Shown here piece after piece: positions 1-9,145 of a stretch of DNA of 64,000 nt. The translations under genes were made by a program, and so were the position numbers. A model generated the notes under the pieces. That model was not told the origin of the DNA, searched no databases, and was given only the letters and a program-made list of their open reading frames with translations. Positions within the stretch are counted from its first letter, which is position 1. Each line of letters opens with the position of its first letter. Source of the DNA: Ruegeria sp. AD91A (GTDB taxonomy: Bacteria > Pseudomonadota > Alphaproteobacteria > Rhodobacterales > Rhodobacteraceae); the NCBI RefSeq assembly GCF_003443535.1, contig NZ_CP031946.1, forward strand, positions 2,788,501 to 2,852,500, in the 5' to 3' direction.

Positions 1-737
1 GAGACATGACCGCGTCTTTACTGGCTTACGGAACCGCCAATCAGCCCGTTAATCATGAACAAGCGTCACAACAGGCCAAAAATGAGCTGGACACGATGAT
101 CTCGGCGCTGAACACACGTGTGGGTGGGCGTAGCCTGTTTTCCGGCACTGCCACTGATGTGTCGCCGCTGTCCTCTTCGGACGGTCTTCTGGCAGCGCTG
201 AAGCCGCAGGTAACCGGGCTTGTCACCGTCTCCGATATCCGGCTGGCGGCGGATACCTGGTTCAACGACCCGGCAGGGTTTGACGCCATATTTTATCAGG
301 GGTCAAGCAACACCCTGTCTCCGATGCAGATATCGGAAAACGAAAGCGTCACGCTGCCGATCACGGCAATGGACCCGGCGTTCAAGGCCTCTCTCAGGGA
401 TGTTGCAGTAGCCGCACTGGCCACTGACAGCACATTGGCGCTTTCTCCCGATCAACGCACCGCTTTGTTCACGCAGTTGGGTGTCGATCTGGCCAATGCA
501 CAGGATGCAACCGTGAAGCTCCGGGCAAAAGTCGGAGCGGCCGAAGCCCGCATTGAAGAGGCCGCAACACGCAATTCCGCAGCCCGAACCAGTCTGGAAT
601 TTAGCCGGAACGAACTGATCGCGGCCGATCCTTATGAGACGGCAGCGAAACTGCAAACGGTGCAATTTCAGTTGGAAAGCCTGTATTCCGTAACCGTTCG
701 CAATGCGAATCTGTCTCTTGTAAATTTTCTGAGATGA
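1..737 (+). CDS. flgL: Flagellar hook-associated protein FlgL, 3' part
   Basis: C-terminal part of the hook-filament junction protein FlgL (HAP3), a flagellin-like protein assembled outside the cell between hook and filament. The frame is open to the left edge, and the Met at base 6 lies inside the family's conserved region (the stretch ending in GRSLFSGTATD follows shortly after), so the true start is outside the window. The last 40 residues form the coiled C-terminal helix (ETAAKLQTVQFQLESLYSVT) typical of flagellin-type proteins. About 243 residues are visible of roughly 330 usual for the family. The stop overlaps the flgI start by 4 bases, so the two are cotranscribed. The family call rests on recognition of the GRSLFSG block and the neighbour. 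Confidence 0.85.
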   Translation, partial: DMTASLLAYGTANQPVNHEQASQQAKNELDTMISALNTRVGGRSLFSGTATDVSPLSSSDGLLAALKPQVTGLVTVSDIRLAADTWFNDPAGFDAIFYQGSSNTLSPMQISENESVTLPITAMDPAFKASLRDVAVAALATDSTLALSPDQRTALFTQLGVDLANAQDATVKLRAKVGAAEARIEEAATRNSAARTSLEFSRNELIAADPYETAAKLQTVQFQLESLYSVTVRNANLSLVNFLR

Positions 738-1828
738 GGGCGCTGATACTTCTCCTGATCCTCCTTCCCGGCATGGCCTGGGCAGGGGCAATCCGTCTCA
801 AGGACCTCGTGGATTTTGATGGTGTCCGGGGCAACGATCTTGTGGGTTACGGTCTGGTTGTCGGTTTGAACGGAACCGGCGATGGGTTACGGAACGCGCC
901 TTTCACCGAAGAAATCATGTCCAACATCCTTGAACGTCTTGGTGTTAACGTCACCGGTGAGGATTTCCGACCCAAAAACGTGGCGGCGGTATTGGTCACA
1001 GCCAGCCTGCCACCTTTTGCAAGGGTGGGTGGTCAAATCGATGTAACGGTTTCAGCCATAGGCGATTCCAACAGCCTGCTAGGCGGCACTCTGATCATGA
1101 CCCCGCTGAACGCGGCCGACGGACAAATCTATGCGGTTGCACAGGGCACAATCCTTGCGGGCGGCGTTTCGGCTGAAGGAGAGGCAGCTTCAGTCGTGCG
1201 CGGGGTACCAACCTCGGGCGTTATTCCGTCCGGCGCAAGGGTCGAGCGTGAAATTGACTTCGACCTGTCAACCCTCACTCAAATGCGCCTTGCACTCAGA
1301 GAGCCCGATTTCACCACAGCCGCACGTATCGAAACCGCGATAAACACCGAGTTCAACAGAGCCGTGGCGATCATGCGGGATTCCGGTACGGTTGAGCTCA
1401 ACGTCGCGGCGACGCAGGCAGTTTCAACAGCCCACGCCATAGGGCGCATTGAGAACATTCTGGTTGAACCGGAATCAAAAGCGCGTGTTGTTGTCGATCA
1501 ACGCTCTGGTACCATTGTCATGGGACAGGAGGTCCGTATTTCGCGTGTGGCAGTCTCTCAAGGCAATCTGACGCTGACGGTTCAGGAGGCACCGATTGCG
1601 GTTCAGCCCAACCCGTTTGCCAGAGGTGAAACAGTGGTCGTGCCACGTACAATCGCAGGGATCGAGGAAGAAGAAGGGACCGGCCTCGCCGAAATCCCCG
1701 AGGCCACCACGTTGTCCGAGGTTGTCGCCGGTCTGAACGCGCTTGGGGTCTCGCCTCAGGACATGATCGACATTCTGAAAACGATCAAGGCAGCAGGCGC
1801 ACTGCATGCGGAATTCATCGTCAGGTGA
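734..1828 (+). CDS. flgI: Flagellar P-ring protein FlgI
   Basis: FlgI forms the P-ring around the flagellar rod in the peptidoglycan layer. The 364-residue length is that of the family. The first 17 residues (MRALILLLILLPGMAWA) are a Sec signal peptide, followed by the conserved RLKDLVDFDGVRGNDLVGYGLVVGLNGTGD block and, near the C-terminus, the FARGETVVVPRT segment and LNALGVSPQDMIDILKTIKAAGALHAEF ending. The ATG overlaps the flgL stop (ATGA), which fixes the start and shows translational coupling. The gene ends a flagellar operon: the next gene is convergent and unrelated. Confidence 0.96.
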   Translation: MRALILLLILLPGMAWAGAIRLKDLVDFDGVRGNDLVGYGLVVGLNGTGDGLRNAPFTEEIMSNILERLGVNVTGEDFRPKNVAAVLVTASLPPFARVGGQIDVTVSAIGDSNSLLGGTLIMTPLNAADGQIYAVAQGTILAGGVSAEGEAASVVRGVPTSGVIPSGARVEREIDFDLSTLTQMRLALREPDFTTAARIETAINTEFNRAVAIMRDSGTVELNVAATQAVSTAHAIGRIENILVEPESKARVVVDQRSGTIVMGQEVRISRVAVSQGNLTLTVQEAPIAVQPNPFARGETVVVPRTIAGIEEEEGTGLAEIPEATTLSEVVAGLNALGVSPQDMIDILKTIKAAGALHAEFIVR

Positions 1829-1874
1829 AGGGCCTGGATGGGCGCGCTGCTGGCACGCCCGCCAAAGCTGCGGT

Positions 1875-2519
1875 CTATTTCGATTTCCAGCTGTCCAGCC
1901 AGCGGCGAAACCTGTTGCGCCGCTCTTCAATGGCATCACCGGCTGCATATAGCCCGTCTTCCACGTTTTCGATCATCGGATCGATCCGAGCCTGCCGGAA
2001 CCTGCGCCAACGCACCCATATCGCCCAGACCAACGCGGCAAAGATCGTCAGGAAGATGATATTGAACCAGGGAATGATCCGAACATCCGGCCCTTCTACA
2101 TCTTCGATGAAAATGGCGTTGGGAAAGATCGACATGAATTCGTTTCGCCAACCATAATGGGTCACGACCACCCATTTCGGGTTTTCCTTGGTCGACTTAG
2201 CATCATTGGCCTCGGTATAGAGGTTCGCTGTGTCGAACTTGAAATACGGCGGCCAGCCCCAACCGGTATCCTCGTTTCGGTATACGATGGGTTTTCCGTT
2301 GGCCCGCACCGCCTGAATGAACTGCACATCCCGGTTGGACAGGCTGGTGGACTGATCTTCCGGCTCTGACCAGAATATCCGGGTCCAATCGTTCAGATCC
2401 TGCCGTTCTTCATAGGTATTCACGATGCGCACAATGTCATGCTGCGGCAGCGAATACTGCAGGATCACGGCAATCGTACCCCAGAAAATGATAATGAACG
2501 CCCATTTCACATAGGCCAT
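1875..2519 (-). CDS. DUF1523 family membrane protein
   Basis: Membrane protein of 214 residues, probably of the DUF1523 family of Rhodobacterales and relatives; no function is known. An N-terminal transmembrane segment (about residues 5-22) is followed by a soluble part of about 120 residues, probably periplasmic, with the block HYGWRNEFMSIFPNAIFIE, then a second transmembrane segment (about 145-168) and a basic amphipathic tail (WVRWRRFRQAR). It is the last gene of the eight-gene minus-strand operon, 10 bases after the small membrane gene. The family name is from memory of the HYGWRNE/FPNA block and is less certain than the topology. Confidence 0.6.
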   Translation of the reverse strand: MAYVKWAFIIIFWGTIAVILQYSLPQHDIVRIVNTYEERQDLNDWTRIFWSEPEDQSTSLSNRDVQFIQAVRANGKPIVYRNEDTGWGWPPYFKFDTANLYTEANDAKSTKENPKWVVVTHYGWRNEFMSIFPNAIFIEDVEGPDVRIIPWFNIIFLTIFAALVWAIWVRWRRFRQARIDPMIENVEDGLYAAGDAIEERRNRFRRWLDSWKSK

Positions 2520-2529
2520 GCCTAAACCC

Positions 2530-2796
2530 TCACATGTAATTCACGATGTAGATCATCGCGCCAATCGCCACCCACGGCACGATATAGACACCCAAGATCA
2601 GTTTACGCCGAAACGAGTTGTCATACACATGCAATCCGCGTTCGACAAAGGCTTCCTTGTTGCCCGTCTTGCCTTTTTCATCCCACCAGGTTTCCAGTTT
2701 GCGACGGCGCATCCCGCGCGAGTAGAAAGACAGTGCGAAATAGGTAACCGTCTGGATCACCAACAAGATCAGCAAAAGGCGCAACAATCCGAACAT
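2530..2796 (-). CDS. Small membrane protein of unknown function
   Basis: An 88-residue protein with transmembrane segments at about residues 4-22 and 66-85 and a charged linker between them (RGMRRRKLETWWDEKGKTGNKEAF). I do not recognise a named family. The gene sits one base after the stop of the DUF6638-type gene and 10 bases before the DUF1523 gene, so it is clearly translated as part of the operon. Both ends of the protein are predicted to face the same side of the membrane. Confidence 0.75.
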   Translation of the reverse strand: MFGLLRLLLILLVIQTVTYFALSFYSRGMRRRKLETWWDEKGKTGNKEAFVERGLHVYDNSFRRKLILGVYIVPWVAIGAMIYIVNYM

Positions 2797-2797
2797 A

Positions 2798-4135
2798 TCA
2801 GCCTTTCCTCACCGAACCCCACGGGCCGACCCGTGCGATTATGTCATCGCTGACCCGATCGTCGCCGTTCATATCCGGTTCATGCCCGAAAAGCGCGGCG
2901 CGGGCGCCTTGCTTGTCCACCTGATACTCGCGTGCAAGGAAATCGGCAACATAGGCTTTCTTGCTCTCGGGCCATCTGGAATACGTGCTGTAGAACAGCT
3001 CCTTGTGGCAGATGAACATCTGGCGCGGGTCCAGCGGGGCCAGTTCGGCCAGTAACATGTTTACCAGATCACGGTTCGGCGTATTCGCGGCGCGTAACGT
3101 ATAGAAATAGGCCGGATGGTCCGAAGTGATACGCGGCCACGGCCCCCCGTCACTCGCCCAGCGCAGCAGTTGCGCCAGACCGTGATAGGCATCAGGCAGG
3201 CGATCCGAGTGGTTTCGCGCCAGTCGCCGCATGTCGCTGCGGTCCGACCCGGTCAGGTCGACATCCGCATCCGCCGCTGCGTCAACGGTCAGGAAATCCA
3301 TCTTCTGTTGCAGGATCGCGGCGGCATCCACGCCGCGCGCCTTGACGATCGGTTCGACCAGATCGTTGTAATCCAGAAACTTGGCGATTTGGTTTCGCTG
3401 TGACGGATCAAACGTGTACTTGATCGGCAGGTCGTCGGGCTTTTCGCCCATGCAGATCACGGCCGGGTGGTCTATGTCCGGAAACAAATACAGCCCACCA
3501 AAATGGGCCGTCCAGAAATTGCGCTGGTCAAACGTCGTATGGCGCAGGCGGACCGGATTGCGTGTGACATCACCGGTTTCCCTAGCGGTTTCGATCATCT
3601 TCGCGATCAGAACGTCGTCGAACCATGCATCCTCTTCGGATTTGAACTGTTCCACCATCCCCGCCAATTGCTGTGCCTTGCGCAGGGTGCCGCCTGCGGT
3701 ATCGGCCTCGATATCGATCTTGCGCAGGTTCAGCAGATCGCGGGGCGTGGTGAGTTTGATGACCGAGTTCACCAGCTCTCCGGCCACCGCATCGGTGGCG
3801 GTCAGGGCGAAAAGCTGCGCCTCGTTCATCTCGATGAACTCGCGCAGGATATCGCGCGAGGTCGAGAATTTGACGTTCAGCAGAGGCGCGCGTTTCTGTT
3901 CGGTCGTCAGCAGGATGAATTGCCGGTTGACCCCGTTGGGGTTGAGGTAAAGCTCGTCCTCCAGCTCAATCCCCACCTCCGGCGAATAGCCCGAGATATC
4001 GACATGGAAATCCGTCAACGCCGTGGTCTTGCCCGCCAGATGCTGCAACGCGCGGTTATACCGCTCGACCAGAGCCGGGCTGGAGATGTGGACGAGATTG
4101 CCGAACATCAGGCCTTTTTTGATGAGGCGGATCAT
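2798..4135 (-). CDS. Conserved protein of unknown function, DUF6638-like
   Basis: A 445-residue protein without signal peptide or membrane segments. It resembles an uncharacterised Rhodobacteraceae family that I remember as DUF6638, next to the same AAA ATPase; the name is tentative. Visible traits: an N-terminal basic stretch (MIRLIKKGLMFGN), a conserved-looking core rich in aromatic residues (FDQRNFWTAHFGGLYLFPDIDHPA), and a C-terminal part ending in GHEPDMNGDDRVSDDIIARVGPWG. Its start overlaps the stop of the AT-rich upstream gene by 4 bases. Likely cytoplasmic partner of the ATPase, by context only. Confidence 0.7.
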   Translation of the reverse strand: MIRLIKKGLMFGNLVHISSPALVERYNRALQHLAGKTTALTDFHVDISGYSPEVGIELEDELYLNPNGVNRQFILLTTEQKRAPLLNVKFSTSRDILREFIEMNEAQLFALTATDAVAGELVNSVIKLTTPRDLLNLRKIDIEADTAGGTLRKAQQLAGMVEQFKSEEDAWFDDVLIAKMIETARETGDVTRNPVRLRHTTFDQRNFWTAHFGGLYLFPDIDHPAVICMGEKPDDLPIKYTFDPSQRNQIAKFLDYNDLVEPIVKARGVDAAAILQQKMDFLTVDAAADADVDLTGSDRSDMRRLARNHSDRLPDAYHGLAQLLRWASDGGPWPRITSDHPAYFYTLRAANTPNRDLVNMLLAELAPLDPRQMFICHKELFYSTYSRWPESKKAYVADFLAREYQVDKQGARAALFGHEPDMNGDDRVSDDIIARVGPWGSVRKG

Positions 4136-4719
4136 GTTCTTTCGCCTTCAAGCATGTGTGCATTCTTTATGTCGTGCTTCAAGCGCTCCCATTCATGTTT
4201 CAATATCTTTTGCGAAACCTCTCGGAGCGCAACCAACTCGCTCATATCAGGATCTTCGGCTCCAAACTCGCCCGACGCGCTTTTTAGATGCTCTCGTAAA
4301 CTGTCATAATTCGGATCCTTTGGATTGAGCCGCAGTAGAATACGAGAAGCCAACTCAACTTCTTCTCGCATGCTCTCTGGCCCACTTTCAGTGCTTACCA
4401 AAGACGAGAAAACCGCTAAGTCATCTCTTAGATCATCAATCCATTTCTTCCTCATTTCGGCAATCTTCATTTCTGTAGATATTAGGCGGTTTGCCGCCTC
4501 TCGCTTTTCAGATGACCTATTTGAAAGATGAGTAGTCAACAAAGCCAAACCGGAGACTAGAAACAATGTGCCCAAAGAAATAATTGTCCCGTCAAATTCT
4601 GATACCGCACTTTCGAATTTCTGCGCAAAAGATCCGGGGTACGACTGCAAAAGCAGCAGAAGTGGTGGGATTAATATCAGCACCGCCAACAAGAAAAAGA
4701 CTATCGCCAAGTCCTTCAC
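4132..4719 (-). CDS. Membrane-anchored coiled-coil protein, unknown
   Basis: A 195-residue protein with two transmembrane segments (about 5-25 and 45-64) followed by a long helical, charged cytoplasmic part (about 66-195) likely to form a coiled coil. No family recognised. It overlaps both neighbours by 4 bases (ATGA-type junctions), so it is firmly part of the operon, yet its base composition is visibly poorer in G+C (about 45% in stretches I counted) than the flanking genes (55-60%). That suggests later acquisition or relaxed codon use. Topology is clear; function is not. Confidence 0.7.
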   Translation of the reverse strand: MKDLAIVFFLLAVLILIPPLLLLLQSYPGSFAQKFESAVSEFDGTIISLGTLFLVSGLALLTTHLSNRSSEKREAANRLISTEMKIAEMRKKWIDDLRDDLAVFSSLVSTESGPESMREEVELASRILLRLNPKDPNYDSLREHLKSASGEFGAEDPDMSELVALREVSQKILKHEWERLKHDIKNAHMLEGERT

Positions 4720-6647
4720 CCCTTCCCCTCCAGATACCGCCGTTTGGCTTCTTCCATCCGGCCCATCTCACGCACCGCGTTCTCAATGGCGACCTCGTCG
4801 CTTTTGTCGGCATAGCGGAATTCGCTGTCGGCGTAGCGGTTGATCTCTTGCATCACCATTTCCACCGTGATCGGCTGGCGCAGGTCTTCAATCATGGCCT
4901 TCTTGGTGTCGTAGTCGCGGAACAGGAACAGGTCGGGGTTTTCCATCCACTCGTCAGGCAGTTCGAAATCCATCGCGCGGACCTTGACGGCGTCGGTGAT
5001 GTTCTTGATCGCGCGGCCGGTAAAGCGCTCATCCGCCTGCTGGATTGCCTTGAGATAGGTGCCCATCTTGGCAATCGTATCCATCTGGCCGATATCGCCG
5101 GACACCCGGTCATAAACCTGCAGCAGAGCGTCCTCATGCGGGCGCGAGTGGCTTTCGAAACTGGCGGCGACGGCCTTCTTGATTTCCTGCGCGGCGTAGG
5201 CTTCGTGTTCGCCCAGCGGGATGTCGTGGTCGCGGCCCATCAGCAGGTGCAGGATGTCGATGTAATCCTCGCGCGTTTGCGGCCCATCCACCAGGAACCG
5301 CGCGCCCGCCCGTTGACGCAAGGCGTCGTCCACATTCTCGGGGTAGTTCGAGAACATGCCAAAGGTGCAGTTGCCGCGTACAACGGTGTTGGCGCCGGCA
5401 AAGCTCTCCATCAATACGGCGGTAATTTCCAGTTGCCCAGCTGACGACTGCCGGTCGCCGCGTTTACCCGCCAGCTGGTCGATATCATCGATGGTACCAA
5501 AGCCGATGACCGAGGGGTCGATGATCGTGTTGATAAACGCCTTGGCGTTCTGGCCGGATTTACCCTGATAGCTGTCGATATTGTCGGTGCTCAGGTTCTG
5601 ATAGCGGAATGGATAGCCCGCGTTCTGGCAATAGTCGTTGATCAGCCCTGCCATCATCTGGATCAGGGTGGTCTTGCCGGTGCCCGGTTTGCCATCGCCC
5701 ATGAAAGTAAAGATGAACCCGCCAAGCTCGGCAAACGGGTTCAGGCGGCGGTCGAAGTCATAGGCCATCACCATCTTGGCCAGCTTCATCGCCTGATACT
5801 TGGCGATGTGGTTGCCGACCACTTCGTTCGGTTTCTTGAACGTCATGGTCAAAGTGGTGGATTTGGCTTTTGAGGCCGGCTCAAAACCCCTGATCGTCAG
5901 ATCATCGGCCTCGATATGCCAGGCGGCGTTCTGGAACGGGGCCAGATGGCCCGCGGATTGGGCGCGCAGGGCGGTCTTTTCCATCAGTTGTTCGGCATAG
6001 GCGCTGGTGGCGGCAATCAGGTGGGCATCGTCGGGGGCGTGTTTGGCCAGTGTCTGATCCAGCTCCCACAACGCACCGTGCAGGGCCAATTGACCATTGT
6101 CGGTCAGAACCTCTTCGATCTCATCGAGGTCAACCGTGGTTTCGCCCAGATGCGAGGACATCAGATAGGCCAGCGCATTGCCGAAGGTGTGCGAGGTGAT
6201 CAAAGCCTCGGCCGTCAGCAGTTCCGAGAATTCGGTCTTGCGCGCGGCAGGCAGGTCACCGGCGAGGTTTGCGCGTTTAAGGTCGGACAGCGGGGTTTGT
6301 TCCGCATAAGCCTCGGCCACGGCCAGAGCGATGGCAATGGCCCGGCGAATGGCCTGCTGTGTGGTGGCCTGTGGCGGCGAGACCAGCGCATCGCCATCAT
6401 CCGACGCCTCAATCCGTTCGACCAGATGTACACCATCCGCGCGTGCCGTACGCCGAGTCACCAAACCCGGAGTCGTCGAGCGAAACCGCCGCCCGGTCGA
6501 CACGCCCGGAGACCGTTCGACGGCGGCCGCAACGGGTTTGGCGATCCGCGGCGCGTGTTCGAACCCGTTCACCAAGGCGGTCGCTGCCGGATAATGCTTG
6601 CGGATATCGTCTTCGCGCAGTTCCATCTGGTCTGACGTCAAACTCAT
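4716..6647 (-). CDS. AAA family ATPase
   Basis: A 643-residue cytoplasmic ATPase. The N-terminal half (1-300) is helical with no recognised domain; the AAA module covers about 305-460. Walker A is GDGKPGTGKT (317-326), Walker B is IGFGTIDDID (381-390), sensor 1 is likely N434 in MFSNYPENVD and arginine-finger candidates are R444/R446. Energy from ATP hydrolysis presumably remodels a protein or membrane partner encoded in the same operon. The C-terminal 130 residues are helical. The gene lies 22 bases after the 372-residue unknown gene and overlaps the next gene by 4 bases. The ATPase call is certain; its client is unknown. Confidence 0.88.
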   Translation of the reverse strand: MSLTSDQMELREDDIRKHYPAATALVNGFEHAPRIAKPVAAAVERSPGVSTGRRFRSTTPGLVTRRTARADGVHLVERIEASDDGDALVSPPQATTQQAIRRAIAIALAVAEAYAEQTPLSDLKRANLAGDLPAARKTEFSELLTAEALITSHTFGNALAYLMSSHLGETTVDLDEIEEVLTDNGQLALHGALWELDQTLAKHAPDDAHLIAATSAYAEQLMEKTALRAQSAGHLAPFQNAAWHIEADDLTIRGFEPASKAKSTTLTMTFKKPNEVVGNHIAKYQAMKLAKMVMAYDFDRRLNPFAELGGFIFTFMGDGKPGTGKTTLIQMMAGLINDYCQNAGYPFRYQNLSTDNIDSYQGKSGQNAKAFINTIIDPSVIGFGTIDDIDQLAGKRGDRQSSAGQLEITAVLMESFAGANTVVRGNCTFGMFSNYPENVDDALRQRAGARFLVDGPQTREDYIDILHLLMGRDHDIPLGEHEAYAAQEIKKAVAASFESHSRPHEDALLQVYDRVSGDIGQMDTIAKMGTYLKAIQQADERFTGRAIKNITDAVKVRAMDFELPDEWMENPDLFLFRDYDTKKAMIEDLRQPITVEMVMQEINRYADSEFRYADKSDEVAIENAVREMGRMEEAKRRYLEGKG

Positions 6648-6669
6648 TTCAAAATCGCCTTTGCATTTC

Positions 6670-7788
6670 TCAATATTTCAAAACCTGCCCAGCCTTGCTG
6701 ACGACGAACTTGCGCACATCGGCAAAGCCTGGCGGGTTTCGTTCGGCCAGCACCTGAAACGGGCGCTGGGGCAGAATGATGGATCGCTGGGTGCGCGTGG
6801 CCCCTGTTTCCACCCCCTGCCCGCCGAACGGGTCCAGTGCGAAGACCTCGCGCTCGACCGTGGAAAACCACCCGGCGCGCTCTTCGATCACTTCTTCGCT
6901 TTGCAGCTCTTCAGTGGTCCAGGCCAGCGCCCAGTCTTCACCCTGCGGAGATTGCGCGTCCTCCAGCACTTGCCGCAGGGGGCCGGACTGCTCGGTGTAG
7001 GCTGAGGAATACATCGGTCCCACATGAATGCGGCGCAAATGCTTGGGATGGAGGTCGTCGAAATCCTGATCGAACCCTTTGGCGATCGTCACCAGTTTCA
7101 AACCGCCCAGCGCTTGCGCCATCAGATGCGCCTGTACTTCGGGCCAGCGACGTTGATCTTTGGGCAAAGCGGTCTTGCCGCTATCCTCAAGCTGCATCAG
7201 GTAAATGACCGGCAGGTTGATCTGGCTGTCATAAACCGCCCAGTGGATCATGAACTTGCGCCGCTCGCCCTCATTCCCGATCCAGTGGCATTCGGGATCG
7301 TTGCGGGCCCAGAACAGCTGACCCTTCAGCAATTCCTCGTAATAGAGCCTTTGGGACAGCGCGAATTGCAGTTTGGTGGGGATTTCCTGTTCGCTGATGA
7401 TGGTGCGCACCATGTCGGTCTTAAGGTCATCTTCCGAGGGCATATTCGCCAGATGCACCTGCGCTTGCTGCGCGTCATTGGCCATGGTCAGCAGCTCGGC
7501 CGCCACCGGAAACCCGCTGTCGCGCTTGTCCATGGCAAGACTGCCAAAGAACCGCCCGGTATCGCGCCCGACCAGCAGGTATTTCATGCTGAGCGCGCGG
7601 AAGGTGTAGAGCAGCCCCGAGAGGTAGCGCGACACGATCCGCACTTCTTGTTTCGAGATCGCGCCCTCCGCCTCCATCGTCGCGGCCACGCGCAGGAGGT
7701 GAACAGTGATCACCTCAAATTTGCGGAAATACCGTCGCGAGGCGAAAGTGTCGGTCAGGCCGACATGGTCTTGGGTGGGGTTAGTCAT
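6670..7788 (-). CDS. Conserved protein of unknown function
   Basis: Protein of 372 residues, no signal peptide or membrane segment. The open frame extends further upstream (to 7845), but the ATG at 7788 is preferred because it overlaps the stop of the preceding gene by 8 bases (ATGACTAA), like the other tight junctions here. Features: an arginine- and tyrosine-rich N-terminus (FASRRYFRKFEVITVHLLRVA), a long helical middle and a C-terminal WFSTVEREVFALDPF segment. No recognised domain. Encoded directly before the AAA ATPase and probably an adaptor or substrate of it, by position only. Confidence 0.7.
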   Translation of the reverse strand: MTNPTQDHVGLTDTFASRRYFRKFEVITVHLLRVAATMEAEGAISKQEVRIVSRYLSGLLYTFRALSMKYLLVGRDTGRFFGSLAMDKRDSGFPVAAELLTMANDAQQAQVHLANMPSEDDLKTDMVRTIISEQEIPTKLQFALSQRLYYEELLKGQLFWARNDPECHWIGNEGERRKFMIHWAVYDSQINLPVIYLMQLEDSGKTALPKDQRRWPEVQAHLMAQALGGLKLVTIAKGFDQDFDDLHPKHLRRIHVGPMYSSAYTEQSGPLRQVLEDAQSPQGEDWALAWTTEELQSEEVIEERAGWFSTVEREVFALDPFGGQGVETGATRTQRSIILPQRPFQVLAERNPPGFADVRKFVVSKAGQVLKY

Positions 7789-8056
7789 TATCCACGCGCT
7801 CTTTTCTTTGTCGGTGGCCGAATAACTTCTCATCAAGCTGTTCAAGCTTGATCAGACCGTTGGCGAACAAAACGCAGAGGCAGAATGTCGCCAAGAGAAC
7901 ACCCACTATCAGCACAAGTTTGATCACCAAGTGGTCTGGCGTCCAATCGGCTGTCAGAAGAAACAAAGTCAGGAACCCGCCGAAGACAACAAAGAGAATC
8001 CCTATCCTGAACCTGTAGCGTATTCCTTTTGGCTTGCCTTTGGAATGGAACGTCAC
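7781..8056 (-). CDS. Small two-helix membrane protein, unknown
   Basis: A 91-residue protein with two hydrophobic segments (about 18-37 and 43-67), a basic N-terminus (MTFHSKGKPKGIRYRFR) and a charged C-terminus. It is compositionally AT-richer than its neighbours. It begins 9 bases after the coiled-coil gene and overlaps the next gene by 8 bases. No family recognised; it would anchor or partner the soluble operon products at the inner membrane. Confidence 0.7.
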   Translation of the reverse strand: MTFHSKGKPKGIRYRFRIGILFVVFGGFLTLFLLTADWTPDHLVIKLVLIVGVLLATFCLCVLFANGLIKLEQLDEKLFGHRQRKERVDND

Positions 8057-8065
8057 TGAAGCGCA

Positions 8066-9145
8066 TCACCCCCCGTACAAATTCTTATCATGCTTCTCGA
8101 CAATCGAAGCAAACCGGCGGGCAAAGCGTTCATCTGCCTTGGCCTTTTTCTCCAGCACGTCGCGGGCAAAGACCATGTGGTCCTCATGCGCCTCAAGCAT
8201 GTCGGCCATCTTCTGGTTGGTCGCGGTGCCGATTGAGGCCATGGCGGTTTGCGCCTCTTGATCGGTCTGCACACCGATCTCGTTGATGCGGTGGGCCACG
8301 TCCTGCTGCTGTGCAGTTTTCAGCGATTTGGTCAGGGCGTCATACAGCACCACGCGCTGTTGCGTGTCTGTCTGCAGCTTGTTGATCAGCACCATCTGTG
8401 TCGCCGCCTGGTTTTGCAGTGAATCGACCCAGGTCTTGCCCTTTTCGATATAGCGTTCCAGCGTTTGCGATTTGGCCAGCTTGACCTGCTCTTCCTGAAC
8501 CTTGGCGTTGTATTGTTTGTTCAGCTCGGCCAATTCGGTTTCCAACTGCGTGCGCGCGGCGGCGTCCTGTTCGACGCTGATCTTGTTTTCCAGCGTAATA
8601 ATGGCCGGGTCCATGCCCTGAATCTCAGCGCGTAAGGCTTCCAGCTCGGCCACGGTCGCCTCGCGATCGTCCAGCGTGCCGGTCAGGTTGTCCTCGACCT
8701 TGACGCGTTGTTCTTCCAGCACGGCCAACTGCCCTTCCAGTAGTTTGACGATCACGTCGGATTTGGCGATCAGGTCCTGCAGCTTGTCGTCGATATTGGC
8801 CGTGCGCATGCGTTCCTGCCGCATCGACTCGGATTTGCCTTTCGAGAAGATGCCGACAAAGGTCTCCCACCCGGATTTCGAGCGCATCTCGTCAAAATCC
8901 TTGGAAAAGGCGCTGGTGACGTCGTCCAGACCCATGATCAGCTCGGCGATATTGGCGTTCATCACCTCGGTATGGGCATGCACATCCTCGAGCGTGGCGT
9001 TTTCGATGTCGATATCGGCCTCGGCGGTGCCTATCTTGGCGCGGGCGGCTTCAATACGCGAGGTCAGCCCTTCGATCTGAGACTGGCTTTCGCGCACTTT
9101 GGTTTGCGTTTCCTGAATAAGCGCTTCGAATTGCTGGTTCGACAT
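8066..9145 (-). CDS. Long coiled-coil protein, first gene of the ATPase operon
   Basis: A 359-residue, almost wholly helical cytoplasmic protein. Heptad-like charged stretches run from about 1-75 and 110-300, with a short glycine-containing break (SGWETFVGIFSKGKS) near residue 90-105. The general pattern (glycine break, then long helices with QNQAATQMVLINKLQ) recalls TelA-type or PspA/Vipp1-type proteins, but I see no diagnostic motif. A Shine-Dalgarno AGAGGA precedes the ATG. Being first in the operon and divergent from gabD, its upstream region (9146-9429) should hold the operon promoter. Coiled-coil call is secure; family is not. Confidence 0.72.
   Translation of the reverse strand: MSNQQFEALIQETQTKVRESQSQIEGLTSRIEAARAKIGTAEADIDIENATLEDVHAHTEVMNANIAELIMGLDDVTSAFSKDFDEMRSKSGWETFVGIFSKGKSESMRQERMRTANIDDKLQDLIAKSDVIVKLLEGQLAVLEEQRVKVEDNLTGTLDDREATVAELEALRAEIQGMDPAIITLENKISVEQDAAARTQLETELAELNKQYNAKVQEEQVKLAKSQTLERYIEKGKTWVDSLQNQAATQMVLINKLQTDTQQRVVLYDALTKSLKTAQQQDVAHRINEIGVQTDQEAQTAMASIGTATNQKMADMLEAHEDHMVFARDVLEKKAKADERFARRFASIVEKHDKNLYGG

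Noticed and set aside
3467..6635. Long plus-strand frames (3467-4309, 4584-5444, 5916-6635) opposite the ATPase operon
   Set aside because: They mirror the third-position G+C bias of the minus-strand genes; no ribosome sites, no family match.
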